Below, one piece after another: positions 32,778 to 42,382 of a stretch of 64,000 bases of DNA (positions are counted from its first letter, which is position 1; the number at the start of each line of letters is the position of its first letter). The stretch is from Maribacter sp. MJ134 (GTDB lineage Bacteria; Bacteroidota; Bacteroidia; Flavobacteriales; Flavobacteriaceae). A program made the position numbers and the translations under genes. The DNA lies in contig NZ_CP034570.1 in NCBI RefSeq assembly GCF_003970695.1, forward strand, positions 3,720,001 through 3,784,000, given 5' to 3'. The notes under the pieces were generated by a model. It was not told the origin of the DNA, did not search any database, and saw only the letters and a program-made list of their open reading frames with translations.

Positions 32778-34999
32778 TGGAAGCACAGCACATACTGAAA
32801 AAAATACTGCTGAAATGGCGGGTATATCGGTTCATGGAAATAGCCTTTCTTGCCTTAAGTTTTGCGATGATTGCCTATCTATTATCGGTTTCTTTGGTGA
32901 TAGCGCTTTCGGCCTTTGTAGTGGCAGGTCTTATTGGAGCATTATACTACCAACCATGGAATTATGGCTTAACCGATATCTGTAGTCATTTGGATGCTAG
33001 TTTGAGGGTGTTAGAAAATAGCGCCTCATTACTGTTACGACCTGAAGAAGAATTGACCCTTCTGGCCAAAATTCAACAATCCAAAATAGCCCAAACCCTA
33101 AAATCCAATAAAAAATCCATTTATATTAAAAATAGGGTTGGACTAGGTGCATTAATTACCTTGTGTTGTTCTGGATTAGTAATGTTCTGCTATTTTAATG
33201 GGGCATTGGAAAACCCCAAAACTCAAATACCGCAGACCACGCAAAAAGATGACATAGTGATTACAGCTTTGGATACCGCAACCGTAGCGATTGTTCCGCC
33301 CAAAATCAATAAGCAAGCAATCATCATAGATTACCCTGAATACACCAACAAAAGGCGGCTGGTGACTTCGGATATGAATATTAAGGCTTTGGAAGGGTCG
33401 ACCGTAAAGTGGCGTGTAGATTACAATCAAAAAATAAAGGCGTCCTGGTTGCAATTTGGCACCGATAACGTATCCATGTCAAAAAGAAATACGTCCTACG
33501 TTGCCCTTAGGAATGCTGAAAATTCTAGTTTTTATAATCTTAAGTTTTTAGACACTTTGGAAAATAGGTACATATCGGATTTGTACGCTCTTGAAGTGTA
33601 TAAGGATGAAGCGCCATCAATTAACATTACAGGGTTACAACCGTTTACATCTTTTGATTTTGCCGAACCGCAGCTATTGGAGTTTACGGCTCATGTAAAA
33701 GATGATTTTGGTCTTACTGAGGTAGCGATTATAGCAACGGTGAGTAAGGGTAAGGGGGAGTCCGTTAAGTTCAGGGAAGAGCGATTGTCATTTGACAACT
33801 TCTTTAAAAAAGCTTCAACCTCTTCTTTACTGAAGAAAAAACTGGATTTGAGAACACTAAAAATGGAGCCGGGAGATGAGCTTTATTTCTATGTGGAAGC
33901 TACTGATATCAAAAGCCCAAAACCAAATAGCACAAGAACCGAAACTTTTTTTTCGGTAATAAGGGATACGGTTAAGGATGGTTTTGCGGTGGAAGGGACC
34001 ATGGGTGCGGACTTGATGCCAGATTATTTTAGAAGTCAACGTCAATTGATTATCGATACGGAAAAACTAATTGCTGATGAAAGCAAGCTAGAAAAAAAAG
34101 AATATAATTTTAAGAGTAACGAGTTGGGTTTTGACCAAAAAGCACTTCGGTTAAAGTATGGTAAATTTATGGGTGATGAAACCGAAGGACCTGTAGCTCC
34201 CACGACCAATACTATGGCGGATACAGATTCCGAAGACCCTCTGGCCTCCTATTCCCACAAGCACGATTCGGATAATGAACACAATTTAGTGGCGGAAGAA
34301 GAACACGATCATGAGCATGATCACGAAGAAAGTCAAGATCAGGAAGAAGATCCCTTGGAGGCTTATGTTCATAATCATGAAGACCCGGAAGCATCTACCT
34401 TGTTCGCACAGTCGTTGAAAAGTAAATTGAAACAGGCCATGGCAGAAATGTGGGATGCTGAGTTGTACCTACGCTTGTTTGAGCCAGAGAAATCGCTACC
34501 CTACCAATACAAAGCACTAAAACTGATTCAAGAAATAAAGAACAGCGCCCGTATTTATGTGCATCGCATCGGTTTTGACCCTCCGCCGATCAAGGAAAGT
34601 AAGCGCTTGTCCGGCGAATTAGGTGAAGTTAAGAGTTCTAGCAAACAGGCGGACTTGGAAAAGAAATTTCCCTATATTTTTATGAATAGGGCCATTGAAA
34701 GACTGGAGCTTTTACGGACCACAAAAGTTTCGCTTCAGCCAACGGATAGGGAAATTTTTCAAAAGGCCGGCGAGGAGTTGGCTCTTTTGGCGATAAAAGA
34801 GCCAAGTAAGTATTTAAACACATTACAAGGGTTAAAGTTGCTTTCCGAAGCCCAGAACAGCAATGAAGAAGATTTAAAGGCAATTCAAAAAGGCTTGGTG
34901 CAAGCCTTACCCAATTTGTCTGCGGAGCCTGTTAAAGGTGATAGTTACAGCAGTAGGCTGAATGAATTAATGTTAGATGCTCTGGAGAACAATGAATAG
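32774..34999 (+). CDS. DUF4175-like membrane protein with a His/Asp-rich duplication
   Basis: The 741-residue product has two N-terminal membrane helices (about 20-55), a third near 120-135, and a long periplasmic part with coiled-coil-prone segments, as in DUF4175-type proteins of MoxR operons. At about residues 480-540 is an acidic, histidine-rich stretch with two related blocks, EDPLASYSHKHD and EDPLEAYVHNHED, and a HDHEHDHEE run, which could bind metals. The stretch is low-complexity and its function is unknown. It overlaps both neighbours by a few bases. Confidence 0.7.
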   Translation: MMEAQHILKKILLKWRVYRFMEIAFLALSFAMIAYLLSVSLVIALSAFVVAGLIGALYYQPWNYGLTDICSHLDASLRVLENSASLLLRPEEELTLLAKIQQSKIAQTLKSNKKSIYIKNRVGLGALITLCCSGLVMFCYFNGALENPKTQIPQTTQKDDIVITALDTATVAIVPPKINKQAIIIDYPEYTNKRRLVTSDMNIKALEGSTVKWRVDYNQKIKASWLQFGTDNVSMSKRNTSYVALRNAENSSFYNLKFLDTLENRYISDLYALEVYKDEAPSINITGLQPFTSFDFAEPQLLEFTAHVKDDFGLTEVAIIATVSKGKGESVKFREERLSFDNFFKKASTSSLLKKKLDLRTLKMEPGDELYFYVEATDIKSPKPNSTRTETFFSVIRDTVKDGFAVEGTMGADLMPDYFRSQRQLIIDTEKLIADESKLEKKEYNFKSNELGFDQKALRLKYGKFMGDETEGPVAPTTNTMADTDSEDPLASYSHKHDSDNEHNLVAEEEHDHEHDHEESQDQEEDPLEAYVHNHEDPEASTLFAQSLKSKLKQAMAEMWDAELYLRLFEPEKSLPYQYKALKLIQEIKNSARIYVHRIGFDPPPIKESKRLSGELGEVKSSSKQADLEKKFPYIFMNRAIERLELLRTTKVSLQPTDREIFQKAGEELALLAIKEPSKYLNTLQGLKLLSEAQNSNEEDLKAIQKGLVQALPNLSAEPVKGDSYSSRLNELMLDALENNE

Positions 35000-36728
35000 C
35001 GCTATTCAATTTATAAACGAAAAATGGCTTTGGCTCTCCCTTCTAGTGATGTTTGTTCTAGTGCTACTCTTTATTTGGAAAGAATGGACGGGACGCTTTA
35101 ATCGTATTTTTTTCATCAATAGTATCGTAGCTTTGATAGGGCTGGTTGCGCTACTGTTCATGTTTCTTAACCCAACATGGGCAAAGGAAGTTCAAGGGAA
35201 AGCGGTATTGCTTACGGAAGGATTTCGTCAAACTCGATTAGATAGTCTAAAAAATCAGGAACAGTTCATAAAAGAAATCGACTACGTTCCAGGGAAAAAT
35301 CTAAAGGAGGCACTAGCTTCAGTGAACGAATTATTTATTTTGGGGCACGGTGTGGCCGCATATGATTATTGGCAACTTGATGACATTTCCGTAGACTATC
35401 TAGAGGGCCAGTTTCCCAGCGGCATTGTAAAATTAAACTATCCCAAGGAAAGTAGTGTTGGAACGGAATTGATTGTGCAGGGGATGTATAACGAGCCAAA
35501 CTCAGGCACTAAGTTGCTGTTACAGGGTACCGCAGGAGAAAGCCTTGATTCCACTGTTTTAAAAAGCGACAGCAGACAGGGATTCACCTTAAAAGCGAAG
35601 TTGAAGACCGAAGGAAAATTTGTGTATCAGCTTGTAGAAACGGATAGTGTTGGTAGCCCAATTCATAAGGACCCGCTGCCAGTTGTAGTAGCGGGTAAAG
35701 AGGTGTTAAGAGTACTTATCGTTAATCAGTTCCCATCTTTTGAGACAAAATACCTAAAAAACTATCTATCCGAAGCGGGTCACGAATTGGTGGTAAGAAG
35801 TAAGATTACTAGTGGCAAGTACAAGTTTGAGTATTTCAATACAAAACGCGAGCCAATCTATGGGTTTACCGAAAAGTCATTGGCTTCCTTTGATGTTTTA
35901 ATCCTGGATACGGAAACTTTCTTGGCATTAACCCGAAGTGCTGAAAGAATTGTGGCCAATAGCATGTCACAGGAGGGTTTAGGGGTTTTTGTGCAGCCAA
36001 ACAATGGCTTGTTCAAGGCAAGGAATACTTTGGTAGACTTTAATGCTTCGCCAGATGGAAAGGAAAAGCTTTCGCTGCCCGGATGGCCTAAAAATACAAT
36101 CGAAAAACACCCGTACAGGTTCCATATTGCAAGTTTAAATGAATCGCTCATTGGGGATTACGCAAAACGTATCGTAATGGGAAAAGGTGTTATTGGAACT
36201 AGCTTAATAAAAAATTCCTATGAATTGGTCTTGAGGGGAAAAAACGATATGTATAAAGAAATTTGGTCATCTATCTTAAACGGAATTTCTAAAAAAACGG
36301 AACCAGCGGCAATTTTCGATGTCTCGGATGAGATAGTTTTTGTAAATAGACCTTTTGAATTCGGAGTGAGAACTAAGAAGGACAGGCCTCAAGTGCAACA
36401 TAGTTCTGGTTATGCTATTCCGTTGATAAAGCATATTAATCTTGACGATAAGTGGCAAGGAACCCTATATCCACAACAGAAAGGTTGGGATAGCTTAAAT
36501 CTTCAGTTGGATACTACTATAGCAATGAACTATTTCGTAATGGATACTTCGAAGTGGAACGCCTTGGCCTCAGCGAACTCTATAGCTGAGAACAAACGTT
36601 TTTTTAATCAAGGAGAAAAGAAGACGTTAAAAAAGGAAATCTATCTATCGGTTTCAAGGCTTTGGTATCTTCTTGTTTTCATTTGTTGTATGGGTTATCT
36701 ATGGCTTACACCAAAATTATGGGATTGA
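34992..36728 (+). CDS. Membrane protein with GATase-like domain, end of MoxR operon
   Basis: The 578-residue protein has two N-terminal membrane helices (WLSLLVMFVLVLLFIW, then FINSIVALIGLVALLFMF) and one at the C-terminus (LWYLLVFICCMGYLWL). A long exported middle contains a Rossmann-like region (VLRVLIVNQFPSF, then FDVLILDTETFLAL) like class I glutamine-amidotransferase folds, but no catalytic Cys is obvious. I chose the ATG at 34992, giving an 8-base overlap with the gene before; an in-frame ATG at 34977 is also possible. Proteins of this layout close MoxR/BatA operons in Bacteroidota. Confidence 0.72.
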   Translation: MNSAIQFINEKWLWLSLLVMFVLVLLFIWKEWTGRFNRIFFINSIVALIGLVALLFMFLNPTWAKEVQGKAVLLTEGFRQTRLDSLKNQEQFIKEIDYVPGKNLKEALASVNELFILGHGVAAYDYWQLDDISVDYLEGQFPSGIVKLNYPKESSVGTELIVQGMYNEPNSGTKLLLQGTAGESLDSTVLKSDSRQGFTLKAKLKTEGKFVYQLVETDSVGSPIHKDPLPVVVAGKEVLRVLIVNQFPSFETKYLKNYLSEAGHELVVRSKITSGKYKFEYFNTKREPIYGFTEKSLASFDVLILDTETFLALTRSAERIVANSMSQEGLGVFVQPNNGLFKARNTLVDFNASPDGKEKLSLPGWPKNTIEKHPYRFHIASLNESLIGDYAKRIVMGKGVIGTSLIKNSYELVLRGKNDMYKEIWSSILNGISKKTEPAAIFDVSDEIVFVNRPFEFGVRTKKDRPQVQHSSGYAIPLIKHINLDDKWQGTLYPQQKGWDSLNLQLDTTIAMNYFVMDTSKWNALASANSIAENKRFFNQGEKKTLKKEIYLSVSRLWYLLVFICCMGYLWLTPKLWD

Positions 36729-36738
36729 AATTATGTGA

Positions 36739-36770
36739 TTGTACATTGTTCTTTTCCCTTTATACCTTTG
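36739..36770 (+). promoter_or_regulatory. Promoter of coaX, giving a nearly leaderless mRNA
   Basis: TTG at 36739-36741, a 21-base spacer and TACCTTTG at 36763-36770 match the Bacteroidota -33/-7 pattern. The -7 element ends four bases before the ATG, so the transcript would start at or close to the start codon. This also argues against the in-frame TTG at 36739 as a start. Confidence 0.55.
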
Positions 36771-36774
36771 TAAA

Positions 36775-37503
36775 ATGAATTTGATAATAGATCAGGGAAA
36801 TACATTTGTAAAATTTGCGGTTTTTAATAAAGGAAAACTACTATTTGATGAATCCTTCACATACGACCGATTCGTTGACAAGGTGAAGGAAATTTTTAAA
36901 TCCTACCCTAAGATTAACCGGGCTATTATTTCCACGGTGGGAGAATTGAATAAGAAAGATCTTGCTGTACTCTCCTTGTTTGCGAAAGTGCACGTTCTAT
37001 CGCATAAGTCTAAGGTTCCTTTTAAAAATAGTTACGCAACACCGCATACCTTAGGTATTGATCGTATTGCTCTTATAACTGCAGCATATTATCATAATCC
37101 GCATCGAAATACGCTTGTCATCGACGCGGGCACTTGCGTTACGTATGATATTATCAATGATTTTGATGAGTACCTGGGTGGCGCAATTTCACCCGGTTTA
37201 CAGATGCGCTATAAGGCAATGCACGAGCAAACTGCAAATCTTCCTTTATTAGAAAAAGAGGAGATTATAGACTTTATCGGGAACGCTACCAATAGCAGTA
37301 TGCACAGTGGGGTTGTTAATGGGCTTACCCAGGAAATTAGTGGTGTTGTCCATCAATATGGTTCCCGTTTTAAAGATTTAACAGTTATTTTAACAGGGGG
37401 TGATGCGCAATTTTTGTCTAAACGACTAAAAAATACCATCTTTGCGGATTCCAAATTCCTCTTGAAAGGACTTAATTATTTGCTGGAATACAACAAGCAT
37501 TAG
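36775..37503 (+). CDS. coaX: Type III pantothenate kinase
   Basis: CoaX phosphorylates pantothenate, the first step of coenzyme A synthesis, in the cytoplasm. The 242-residue protein shows the ASKHA-fold marks: DQGNTFVKFAVF at 6-17, PHTLGIDRIALITAAYY near 86-102 and VIDAGTCVTYDI near 111-122. The ATG at 36775 gives the conserved MNLIIDQGN start. The next gene begins directly after the stop codon, so the two are co-transcribed. Confidence 0.95.
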   Translation: MNLIIDQGNTFVKFAVFNKGKLLFDESFTYDRFVDKVKEIFKSYPKINRAIISTVGELNKKDLAVLSLFAKVHVLSHKSKVPFKNSYATPHTLGIDRIALITAAYYHNPHRNTLVIDAGTCVTYDIINDFDEYLGGAISPGLQMRYKAMHEQTANLPLLEKEEIIDFIGNATNSSMHSGVVNGLTQEISGVVHQYGSRFKDLTVILTGGDAQFLSKRLKNTIFADSKFLLKGLNYLLEYNKH

Positions 37504-38790
37504 ATGATCAAAAAAATTGTAATTGCAATTGTGTGCTTCGCCACGGTTGGTTTGTACGCTCAAGATGGTACGGTTTCTCCCTATTCGGTTTTCGGTATCG
37601 GTGATTTAAGAACTACAAGTACGGTAGAGAATCAAATGATGGGTGGTATGGGTGTCTTTACGGATAGCATTCATATAAATCTACAAAATCCTGCAGCATA
37701 CGGGGAATTAGGTCTAGAACAGAATAACAAGGTAGGTCTGGTTAATTATACCGTAGGTATTTCGAACAGACAGCTAAGACTAAAAAGTTTCACGGAAGAG
37801 CAAAGTAGTTCTGTGACCAATGTAGATTATTTGGCACTTGGTTTTAGTCTAGGTAAAGGATTGGGTATGGGTTTTGGAATTATGCCCTATTCTTCCGTAG
37901 GTTACAATTTGGTCGATGAAAGACAAAGTGGTTCCCAGCCGCTTACCAACGTTTTTAGTGGCGAGGGCGGACTTAATAGGGTTTTCTATTCTATTGGATA
38001 TCAATTCATCAAGGATTTTAGTATTGGGGTTACCGCCAATTTTAATTATGGAACTTTGGAAAGTGAACGTCTACAACAAATAGAAGATGTTCAATTTGGC
38101 ACGTTTGACCGGCGAACGTCCCGGGTAAATGGTTTTGATTTTAATTATGCGATCAACTATACTCCAACGATAAAGGATAAATATACCCTCCACGCATCTG
38201 CGAGAATAAATACGCAAGGAAACCTAGTGGCCAAGAACGATAGGCGTATCGGTTCTTTTTCTGTTGCGACTGGTGGAAATATTGAGGAGGTAAACGTTAA
38301 CCTCGATGCGCTGAACCTCAGAAATACAGAATTAAAAATACCGACCACCACGACCCTAGGATTGGGATACGGTGAGGACTTAAAGTGGTTTTTGGGGGCA
38401 GAATATAGCTTTCAAGGTTTAAGCTCTTTTGAAAATTCATTCTTGGGAATAGGTAATATCGATTATAAAGATGCAAGTTCTTTTGCTTTTGGAGGATTTT
38501 ACACCCCGGACCGCAGTTCTTTTTCAAGCTACTTAAAAAGAATTACATACCGCGCCGGGCTGCGTTTGGACAAGACCGGAATGGTGGTGAACGATGTGGA
38601 TATAAATAACTTTGGCATAACTTTTGGATTAGGACTACCATTGGGACAAAGTTACTCTAACCTTAACATCGGTTTTGAAGCCGGAAGAAGGGGAACAACA
38701 AGAGCAAATCTAATAGAAGAAAGCTACTTTAAAATTAACGTAGGACTTTCCTTAAACGATTTTTGGTTCCGTAAACGAAAAATAAATTGA
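37504..38790 (+). CDS. Putative outer-membrane barrel protein
   Basis: The 428-residue protein has a signal peptide (VGLYAQ) and a barrel-like pattern of alternating strands. N-terminal features such as SPYSVFGIGDL, MMGGMGVFTDS and NPAAYGEL recall FadL-like and PorV-like Bacteroidota outer-membrane proteins. The ATG lies immediately after the coaX stop. It is followed by a TPR gene and lptC, so it may take part in envelope assembly or transport, but the cargo is unknown. Confidence 0.72.
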   Translation: MIKKIVIAIVCFATVGLYAQDGTVSPYSVFGIGDLRTTSTVENQMMGGMGVFTDSIHINLQNPAAYGELGLEQNNKVGLVNYTVGISNRQLRLKSFTEEQSSSVTNVDYLALGFSLGKGLGMGFGIMPYSSVGYNLVDERQSGSQPLTNVFSGEGGLNRVFYSIGYQFIKDFSIGVTANFNYGTLESERLQQIEDVQFGTFDRRTSRVNGFDFNYAINYTPTIKDKYTLHASARINTQGNLVAKNDRRIGSFSVATGGNIEEVNVNLDALNLRNTELKIPTTTTLGLGYGEDLKWFLGAEYSFQGLSSFENSFLGIGNIDYKDASSFAFGGFYTPDRSSFSSYLKRITYRAGLRLDKTGMVVNDVDINNFGITFGLGLPLGQSYSNLNIGFEAGRRGTTRANLIEESYFKINVGLSLNDFWFRKRKIN

Positions 38791-38828
38791 TAAAAATTTA
38801 GTACATTAACCACTTTAAAATAAGCAAG

Positions 38829-40199
38829 ATGAAAATGAAACTTTACTTCACGGCAATTATGTTCTTAGGAATGATGGGGGTAAGTAATGCACAGGCTCAA
38901 AATCCTGAATGTATGACTAATCTGTCCATATTTTCGGAACACGCAAAAGTCAAAAACTACGATGCGGCATATGAGCCTTTCAAAAAGGTCTATGAAACAT
39001 GTCCACAGCTCAATAACGCTATATATGTTTATGGAGAACGTATCTTAAAGCATAAAATCGATAAAGCTTCAGGAGCTGAAAAAGATGGTTTTATCAAAGA
39101 TTTAATGGGTCTTTACGACGATAAAATGAAATATTTTTCCAGTAAGACCAATATGGCGGAAACAGAAATTGACAAGGTCTTGTTGCAGTACGATAATAAG
39201 ATGATGGATGATGCCGGGGTATATGCAGGTCTGAGTATGCCTTTTACGGAGGACAAGGCAAACTTTAAGAACCCTAAAGCACTTTATCTTTATTTCTCTA
39301 GTCTGGTTGACTTGCACAATGCCGGTCAAAAAGAATTGCAGGAAGTTTTTGATGTGTATGATGAGGTAACGAGTAAGATTGATGAAGAAAATGACAAACT
39401 CACGGACAGAATTGCTACCCTGTTGCCAAAGGAAGAGGCCGGTACGTTGACATCAAAGGAGAAAAGGAGATTAAAATCTTACAATTCTTATTCTGAAAAC
39501 TATGGTAAGATTGCTGGTAGTATAGATTCTAAATTAGGTAAGCTTGCAGATTGCGAGAACTTAATTCCACTATATCAGAAGAATTTCGAGTCTAGAAAGA
39601 ATGATGTGAAATGGGTAAAGAGTGCCGTGGGAAGAATGTTCAGCAAAGAATGTACGGACGATCCGTTATTTAAAACCATGGTGGAGGTACAGGCAGAATT
39701 GGACCCATCCGCAGACGTGTATGTTTATTTAGGTTCGTTAAAATCTAAGAGTGGAGATACAAGCGGAGCAGTTGCTGATTTCAACAAAGCTTTGGAGTTA
39801 GAGACCGATGCTAAGAAAAAATCCAATATTGCTTATAAAGTGGCTACAATATATAGAAGAGGTAGCATGTCTACGGCAAGAAGTTATGCTCAGAAGGCAA
39901 TAGATGCCAACCCTGCGAACGGCAAAGCTTATTTGTTAATTGCTAGTTTGTATGCCGGTAGTGCCAATGCCTGTGGAAGTACACCTTTTGAGAAGAGAGC
40001 TATTTACTGGAAAGCAGCGGATATGGCGAACAGGGCCGGTCGTGTAGACCCTTCGTTACGAGGTAGGGCTAGCCAAGCAGCGGCAAGTTATAACGCAAAG
40101 GCGCCAAGTAAGGAAATGATATTTAGTTCCTCAATGGCCGGTAAAACGGTAACATTTTCTTGCTGGGTAGGAGGAAGCGTAAAAGTTCCTAATTTGTAA
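38829..40199 (+). CDS. Secreted TPR-repeat protein
   Basis: The 456-residue product has a signal peptide (GVSNAQAQ) and a helical, TPR-like content. The C-terminal third has recognisable repeats: AVADFNKALELETDAKKKS, IAYKVATIYRRGS and ARSYAQKAIDANPANGKAYL. It is probably periplasmic and scaffolds other proteins. It lies between the outer-membrane gene and lptC with 38 and 1 bases between, in one operon. Confidence 0.8.
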   Translation: MKMKLYFTAIMFLGMMGVSNAQAQNPECMTNLSIFSEHAKVKNYDAAYEPFKKVYETCPQLNNAIYVYGERILKHKIDKASGAEKDGFIKDLMGLYDDKMKYFSSKTNMAETEIDKVLLQYDNKMMDDAGVYAGLSMPFTEDKANFKNPKALYLYFSSLVDLHNAGQKELQEVFDVYDEVTSKIDEENDKLTDRIATLLPKEEAGTLTSKEKRRLKSYNSYSENYGKIAGSIDSKLGKLADCENLIPLYQKNFESRKNDVKWVKSAVGRMFSKECTDDPLFKTMVEVQAELDPSADVYVYLGSLKSKSGDTSGAVADFNKALELETDAKKKSNIAYKVATIYRRGSMSTARSYAQKAIDANPANGKAYLLIASLYAGSANACGSTPFEKRAIYWKAADMANRAGRVDPSLRGRASQAAASYNAKAPSKEMIFSSSMAGKTVTFSCWVGGSVKVPNL

Positions 40200-40200
40200 A

Positions 40201-40806
40201 ATGATAACATATATCCTAGATATTTTTAAGGGCATTGCCGTGGTTTCCATGGCAATGCTTTTTTTGTGCTGTCAGGATAATTACAAGCGCGTAGGAGAGG
40301 AAGCGAAGAAAGAAATTTATCCCCAAGGGATAGCCAAGAATTTTGTCCTCACTTATACAGAAATTCCAGAGAAGATAGGTGCCGAGGATAATGGTTCTTC
40401 CGAGGTTTTGGCCGTCCTTTCAGGGCCGGTTAGAAATGATTTCGAAAATTTGATTTTTCCCTATCAAACTTTTCCTGAAGGTCTGCTTGTGGAGATTTTC
40501 AACGAAAAAAACGAAAAGACCACTATTGAGGCCGATTATGGAATATATTATGGGGCAACGACCATAGTAGATTTACAGGGCAATGTTATGATCAAGGGGC
40601 ATGACGGTAAAGAATTGGAAACTCCCCAACTCTATTACGATAGAGGTAACGAGTGGGCTTTTACACAGGAAAAGTTTAAGTTTACCAATCCTGAAGATGG
40701 AACGGTGATGGATGGAGAAGGAATGGATATTAAAAAGGACCTAAGCTTTTTAAACGCACACAAAACGTACGGGCTAATGCTCATTAAAGAAAGTGAAGAT
40801 GATTAA
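40201..40806 (+). CDS. lptC: LPS export protein LptC
   Basis: LptC is the bitopic inner-membrane part of the Lpt bridge that carries lipopolysaccharide to the outer membrane. The 201-residue protein has an N-terminal hydrophobic helix (with C23/C24, a possible lipobox in some Bacteroidota LptC) and the beta-jellyroll of the family (GIYYGATTIVDLQGNVMIKG, then LETPQLYYD near 140). It begins one base after the TPR gene stop and overlaps the small membrane gene by 14 bases. Other lpt genes are not in the window. Confidence 0.87.
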   Translation: MITYILDIFKGIAVVSMAMLFLCCQDNYKRVGEEAKKEIYPQGIAKNFVLTYTEIPEKIGAEDNGSSEVLAVLSGPVRNDFENLIFPYQTFPEGLLVEIFNEKNEKTTIEADYGIYYGATTIVDLQGNVMIKGHDGKELETPQLYYDRGNEWAFTQEKFKFTNPEDGTVMDGEGMDIKKDLSFLNAHKTYGLMLIKESEDD

Positions 40807-41005
40807 AATTTTAAGATACACGGAATATTTATACCTCATTGTGGCCGTATTTTCTGCTTACCGCATTTTTACCGATTGGAACAGTGACAGGTCAATGGCT
40901 TATATATTCCTATTCTTTGCCGTTATTTCTACGGCGATGTTTTTCTTTAGAAGAACCTATCGCAAAAAGTTTGAAAAAAGACAGAACGATTCTAAAAACG
41001 AATAG
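40793..41005 (+). CDS. Small two-helix membrane protein
   Basis: This 70-residue protein has two predicted membrane helices (YTEYLYLIVAVFSAYRIF and MAYIFLFFAVISTAMFFF) and a basic, charged C-terminus. I do not recognise a family. It overlaps lptC and the next gene's GTG, so it is expressed in the same operon. A later ATG at 40799 is equally possible. Confidence 0.7.
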   Translation: MKMIKILRYTEYLYLIVAVFSAYRIFTDWNSDRSMAYIFLFFAVISTAMFFFRRTYRKKFEKRQNDSKNE

Positions 41006-42291
41006 TGGATAGCTCCGTACTGATCATTATAGTCTCGCTACTATTTTCCGCCTTTTTTTCAGGTATGGAAATCGCCTTTTTTTCGGCCAATAAAATACAT
41101 ATTGAAATTGAGAAAAAGCAAGAAGGTTTTCTGGCCAAGGTACTGACAAGGCTCACAAAAAAACCCTCTAAGTTCATTGCTACAATGCTTATTGGCAATA
41201 ACGTAGCCTTGGTGGTGTATGGGCTTTTTATGGGAGAGTTGCTTATGGAATGGTTTGCTGGGATTCCTACTTCAAATACAGTTATAAAGACCCTGGTAAC
41301 CGATTTCAGTCTTCTGACACAAACGGTTATTTCCACATTCGTCATCTTGATAACGGCAGAATTTCTACCTAAGGTCTTATTTCAGATTTATGCCAATAGC
41401 CTTTTAAAACTACTTGCGATTCCCGCATACATATTTTATATATTTTTTTCCTTGATTTCGGATTTCGTGATTGCGGTTTCGGACTTCATTTTAAAATATG
41501 TCTTTAGGACTCCGGGGGATGAGGTGCAGCTTGCGTTCAGTAAGATTGAGCTTGGCGACTATATCACGGAACAAATGGAAACGGTAAAGGAAGAAGACGA
41601 GGTGGATTCCGAAATTCAGATATTCCAGAATGCATTGGAGTTCTCTGCCGTAAAAGCTAGGGAGGTAATGGTTCCAAGAACCGAAATAATGGCCGTGGAG
41701 ATGCACGAAACTCCTAAGAATTTGGCAAAGATTTTTACGGAAACAGGTTTTTCGAAAATTTTAGTGTACAAGGAAACCGTGGACGATATCATCGGGTATA
41801 TACATTCGTACGAGTTGTTCAAAAAGCCAAAAACAATAAAGAGTATTTTGCTGCCGGTAGAGTTTGTCCCGGAAACTATGCTTATTCAAGATATATTGAA
41901 CACACTTATTAAGAAGCGGAAAAGTATGGCCTTGGTTTTGGACGAATACGGCGGAACTAGTGGTTTAATGACCGTGGAGGATATTGTTGAGGAGCTCTTC
42001 GGGGAAATTGAGGACGAACATGACAGTACTGATCTAAGGGAAGAACAGATAGACGAGACGCACTTCCTGTTCTCCGCAAGATTAGAGGTAGATGCTATCA
42101 ATGAAAATTATAAGCTTAACTTGCCCAACCTTGACGAATATGAGACGCTGGGCGGGCTTATTGTGCATCAAGTAGGGGAAATCCCAGAAAAGGATGTAGA
42201 GATTTTAATTGAGAATTTCAAGTTTACCATATTGGAAGTTTCTAATACCAAAATAGATTTGGTTTCCATGGAAATTCTCGAGGAAGTTTAA
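41005..42291 (+). CDS. CNNM/CorC-type membrane protein (DUF21 + CBS pair), GTG start
   Basis: The 428-residue protein has the DUF21/CNNM domain of about four helices at residues 1-180. Two CBS domains follow (VPRTEIMAVEMHETP near 223 and FVPETMLIQDILNTL near 288), then a CorC_HlyC domain (DEYGGTSGLMTVEDIVEELFGEIEDEHD, near 315-345). The family handles magnesium efflux or cobalt resistance and is often mislabelled haemolysin. The GTG start overlaps the TAG of the small membrane protein. Confidence 0.9.
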   Translation: MDSSVLIIIVSLLFSAFFSGMEIAFFSANKIHIEIEKKQEGFLAKVLTRLTKKPSKFIATMLIGNNVALVVYGLFMGELLMEWFAGIPTSNTVIKTLVTDFSLLTQTVISTFVILITAEFLPKVLFQIYANSLLKLLAIPAYIFYIFFSLISDFVIAVSDFILKYVFRTPGDEVQLAFSKIELGDYITEQMETVKEEDEVDSEIQIFQNALEFSAVKAREVMVPRTEIMAVEMHETPKNLAKIFTETGFSKILVYKETVDDIIGYIHSYELFKKPKTIKSILLPVEFVPETMLIQDILNTLIKKRKSMALVLDEYGGTSGLMTVEDIVEELFGEIEDEHDSTDLREEQIDETHFLFSARLEVDAINENYKLNLPNLDEYETLGGLIVHQVGEIPEKDVEILIENFKFTILEVSNTKIDLVSMEILEEV

Positions 42292-42382
42292 TGCGCTTAT
42301 CACAATCATTGCAAGTGTTTTAGTTTTTATTATTTCAATTAAAAATGGTAATTTCGCCAACTGATTTTAATTTTTCGATAGA

